Source of the DNA: an uncultured Prevotellaceae bacterium
GTDB lineage: Bacteria > Bacteroidota > Bacteroidia > Bacteroidales > Muribaculaceae
Direction of reading: 5' to 3'
Assembly: GCA_905210415.1 (NCBI GenBank)
Contig: CAJLWM010000016.1
Coordinates: 1 to 34,885, forward strand
Length of the DNA: 34,885 nt
The position numbers and the translations under genes are program-made. This document shows positions 32,641-34,885 of the stretch, piece after piece. The stretch's first letter is position 1. Each line of letters opens with the position of its first letter. The notes under the pieces were generated by a model, which was not told the origin of the DNA, ran no database searches, and saw only the letters and a program-made list of their open reading frames with translations.

Positions 32641-34359
32641 ATGGGACAAAAGATTTCAGGCGCAGAAGCACTGATCAAAGCACTCATGGCTGAAGATGTA
32701 GATACAACTTTCGGCTATCCCGGTGGAGCAATCATCCCAGTGTTCGACGTGCTTTACGACTACAAAAAAGAAATCCACAACATACTTGTTCGCCACGAGC
32801 AAGGCGCAATACACGCTGCACAAGGCTACGCTCGCGTAAGCCACCGCACCGGTGTGGTGATTGTCACCTCGGGTCCTGGCGCAACAAACATCATCACCGG
32901 ACTGAGCGATGCCTACATGGATAGCACTCCTGTGGTGATTATCACAGGGCAAGTGGGTTCTGCCGCCCTTGGCAGCGATGCATTTCAAGAAACCGACGTT
33001 ATCGGCATCACACAGCCACTCGCCAAATGGAGCTATCAGATACGCAGTGCAGAAGACATTGCTTGGGCTGTGGCTCGCGCATTCTACATCGCCGCAAACG
33101 GCCGTCCAGGCCCTGTAGTGCTCGACTTTGCAAAGAATGCACAAAACGAGATGATTGAATGGAACGAATACAAGCGTTGCAACTTCATACGCAGCTACGA
33201 ACCATACCCCGAACTGAACGACGATGAACTCACTGTGGCTGCCGACCTTATAAACAATTCTAAGCGACCTTTCATTATCGCCGGCAACGGCGTGACCATC
33301 TCGGGCGCAGAAAAGCAACTCATGAAACTGATTGAGAAGGCCGACATCCCCACAAGCAACACACTGCTCGGACTATCCACTTTGCCATCGGGGCACCGCC
33401 TCAACATGGGCATGATAGGCATGCACGGCAACGTGGCTTGCAACATAGCTACCACCGAATGCGACTTGCTGATAGCCCTCGGCATGCGATTCAGCGACCG
33501 CGTGACTGGCGACACCACCAAATTTGCATCGCAAGCAAAAGTTTTGCACATCGACATCGACGAAAGCGAGTTTAACAAAAACATCAAGATTGACGCACGC
33601 ATTCACGGCGACGCAAAAACCGTTCTCGAGCGCCTTCTTCCGCTTGTACGGCCCGCCTCTCACAACGATTGGGTCAACTCGTTCGCCAAGAACTGGGAGA
33701 TTGAGAACGACACCGTAATCAACGACGAACTCAACCCGCGAAACGGACAAGTAACCATGGGCCAAGTGGTGCGCAAAGTGAGCGAGGCATCGGGCAACAA
33801 AGCCGTCTTGGTGACCGACGTGGGCCAAAACCAGATGCAATCGGCTCGCTACTTCAAGTTCTCACAGCCACGCAGCATCATCACCTCGGGCGGACTTGGC
33901 ACAATGGGCTTCGGACTTCCAGCTGCCATCGGCGCGCAAGTGGGTGCGCCCGACCGCACCGTATGCCTTTTCTCCGGTGACGGTGGTCTGCAGATGACCG
34001 TAGAAGAACTTGGAGTGATTCTTCAATATCGCTTGCCCGTGAAGATGGTCCTGCTCAACAACAATTTCTTGGGCATGGTGCGACAATGGCAAGAACTATT
34101 CTACCACGAGCGCTATTCAGAAACCAAAATGGTGAACCCCGACTTCGTGACGCTGCTCAAAGCCTACGGGATACACGCCGAAGATGTGGAATCGCCCGAC
34201 ACGCTTGACGCTGCCATCGACCGCATGCTCAGCCACGACGGACCCTACCTGCTGAACGTGAACATTGCTCCCGAAGAACTTGTTTATCCAATGATTCCCG
34301 CCGGAAGCGTTATGGACAACATCCTACTCAGTCGAACAAAAAAATACGAGAAAAGATGA
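32641..34359 (+). CDS. ilvB: Acetolactate synthase, large (catalytic) subunit
   Basis: A 572-residue thiamine-diphosphate enzyme that joins two pyruvates, or pyruvate and 2-ketobutyrate, in the first common step of Val, Leu and Ile synthesis. The N-terminal domain has FGYPGGAIIPVFD and the catalytic Glu in VRHEQGAIHAAQGYAR (about Glu52), then TSGPGATNIITGL. The middle domain binds FAD. The C-terminal domain has the cofactor motif FSGDGGLQMTVEELGVILQY (from about residue 444) and LLNNNFLGMVRQWQELF. The length is typical. The stop overlaps the start of ilvN by 4 bases (ATGA, 34356-34359), matching the need for equal subunit amounts. Confidence 0.96.
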   Translation: MGQKISGAEALIKALMAEDVDTTFGYPGGAIIPVFDVLYDYKKEIHNILVRHEQGAIHAAQGYARVSHRTGVVIVTSGPGATNIITGLSDAYMDSTPVVIITGQVGSAALGSDAFQETDVIGITQPLAKWSYQIRSAEDIAWAVARAFYIAANGRPGPVVLDFAKNAQNEMIEWNEYKRCNFIRSYEPYPELNDDELTVAADLINNSKRPFIIAGNGVTISGAEKQLMKLIEKADIPTSNTLLGLSTLPSGHRLNMGMIGMHGNVACNIATTECDLLIALGMRFSDRVTGDTTKFASQAKVLHIDIDESEFNKNIKIDARIHGDAKTVLERLLPLVRPASHNDWVNSFAKNWEIENDTVINDELNPRNGQVTMGQVVRKVSEASGNKAVLVTDVGQNQMQSARYFKFSQPRSIITSGGLGTMGFGLPAAIGAQVGAPDRTVCLFSGDGGLQMTVEELGVILQYRLPVKMVLLNNNFLGMVRQWQELFYHERYSETKMVNPDFVTLLKAYGIHAEDVESPDTLDAAIDRMLSHDGPYLLNVNIAPEELVYPMIPAGSVMDNILLSRTKKYEKR

Positions 34360-34885
34360 CAGATCAAAAGACTCTATACACCGTAGCCGTCTTCTCGGAG
34401 AACTGCGTCGGACTACTCAATCAAGTGGCAATCATTTTCACCCGACGAAAACTCAACATCGAGACTCTCACCGGCTCGCCTTCATCAATCAAAGGCATAC
34501 ACAAAACCACCATCACCACCTACTCCGACGAAGAAACAATCAAGAAACTGGTGCTTCAGATTGAGAAACGCATAGATGTGTTGAAGGCGTTCTACTACAC
34601 CGACGACGAGATTGTGTTTCGCGAAGTGGCTCTCTACAAAGTGCCTACTCGCAAACTAATGGATGAGCAAAACCTCGAAGAAATCATCCGCCGACACAAT
34701 GCGAAAATACTCGAAATCACCCACGAATACACGGTGATTGAAAAAACCGGCCAAAGCGCCGAAATCGAGGCCCTGTTTGAAGAATTTAAAGGTTATGGCA
34801 TACGCCAATTTGTGCGAAGCGGGCGTGTAGCCATCACCAAATCACCACAAGAATACGTAACAATGTTTATACGCGACCAAGAAGA
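34356..34885 (+). CDS. ilvN: Acetolactate synthase, small (regulatory) subunit, partial
   Basis: An open frame from ATG at 34356 to the window end (176 codons, no stop yet). The N-terminal ACT domain (KTLYTVAVFSENCVGLLNQV, then IFTRRKLNIETLTGSPS) binds the feedback inhibitor Val or Ile in this family. A second ALS-ACT-like region follows (REVALYKVPT, then EIEALFEEFKGYGIRQFVRSGRVAITK). The small subunit activates the catalytic subunit and confers feedback inhibition. It is coupled to ilvB by a 4-base overlap. Bacterial homologues are about 160-190 residues, so only a short C-terminal piece should be missing; ilvC may follow outside the window. Confidence 0.94.
   Translation, partial: MTDQKTLYTVAVFSENCVGLLNQVAIIFTRRKLNIETLTGSPSSIKGIHKTTITTYSDEETIKKLVLQIEKRIDVLKAFYYTDDEIVFREVALYKVPTRKLMDEQNLEEIIRRHNAKILEITHEYTVIEKTGQSAEIEALFEEFKGYGIRQFVRSGRVAITKSPQEYVTMFIRDQE

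Overview
This window is about 34.9 kb of a chromosome from the Bacteroidota, most likely the order Bacteroidales (gut or oral Bacteroides, Prevotella or Muribaculaceae-like). The support is threefold. Intergenic regions carry repeated promoter pairs of the Bacteroidetes type (TTTG, about 19-20 bases, TAnnTTTG). Start codons lack Shine-Dalgarno sequences. The gene content is typical of the order: a TamL lipoprotein, a DUF4494 protein, tandem OmpA-like porins, a tiny mS38/bS22-like basic protein between HU and RNase E/G, and a YidE-type transporter. Family or genus cannot be fixed from the sequence alone.

Layout. 1-253: 3' tail of an upstream + strand transcript and the ompA terminator. 254-2840: two tandem OmpA-family outer membrane proteins. 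2988-5024: transketolase. 5249-6544: a FucP-like sugar MFS transporter. 6917-8048: a YggS PLP-homeostasis protein and a DUF4494 protein. 8254-8850: a YigZ/IMPACT protein. 8868-10252: a HAD nucleotidase overlapping a queuosine-precursor transporter. 10638-13014: HU, the tiny ribosomal-type protein and RNase E/G with a structured leader. 13135-18962: an L-rhamnose catabolic locus (AraC activator, rhaB-rhaA-rhaT, convergent rhaD). 19149-20993: a secreted fusion of a class I glutamine-amidotransferase-like domain with an M19 dipeptidase. 21087-24385: a YidE-type transporter, an MgtC protein and a phosphoglycolate-phosphatase-like HAD. 24402-27247: TamL and RuvX. 27579-30085: an AlbA_2/ATPase regulator-like protein and a secreted cysteine-peptidase-like protein. 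30191-30405: a candidate small RNA. 30511-34885: the branched-chain amino acid operon ilvD-ilvB-ilvN, cut by the window end.

Most of the window is core metabolism and envelope biogenesis. The most interesting content is regulatory RNA. Ahead of ilvD there is a complete set of attenuation parts: a promoter, a 24-residue leader peptide with 10 Ile and 4 Val, an antiterminator half directly after its stop codon, and a strong intrinsic terminator just before the ilvD start. Just upstream is a promoter-to-terminator unit of about 215 nt with no convincing ORF, a candidate sRNA. RNase E/G is preceded by a long bulged hairpin that may serve autoregulation. No CRISPR array, IS element, prophage, tRNA or rRNA was seen.
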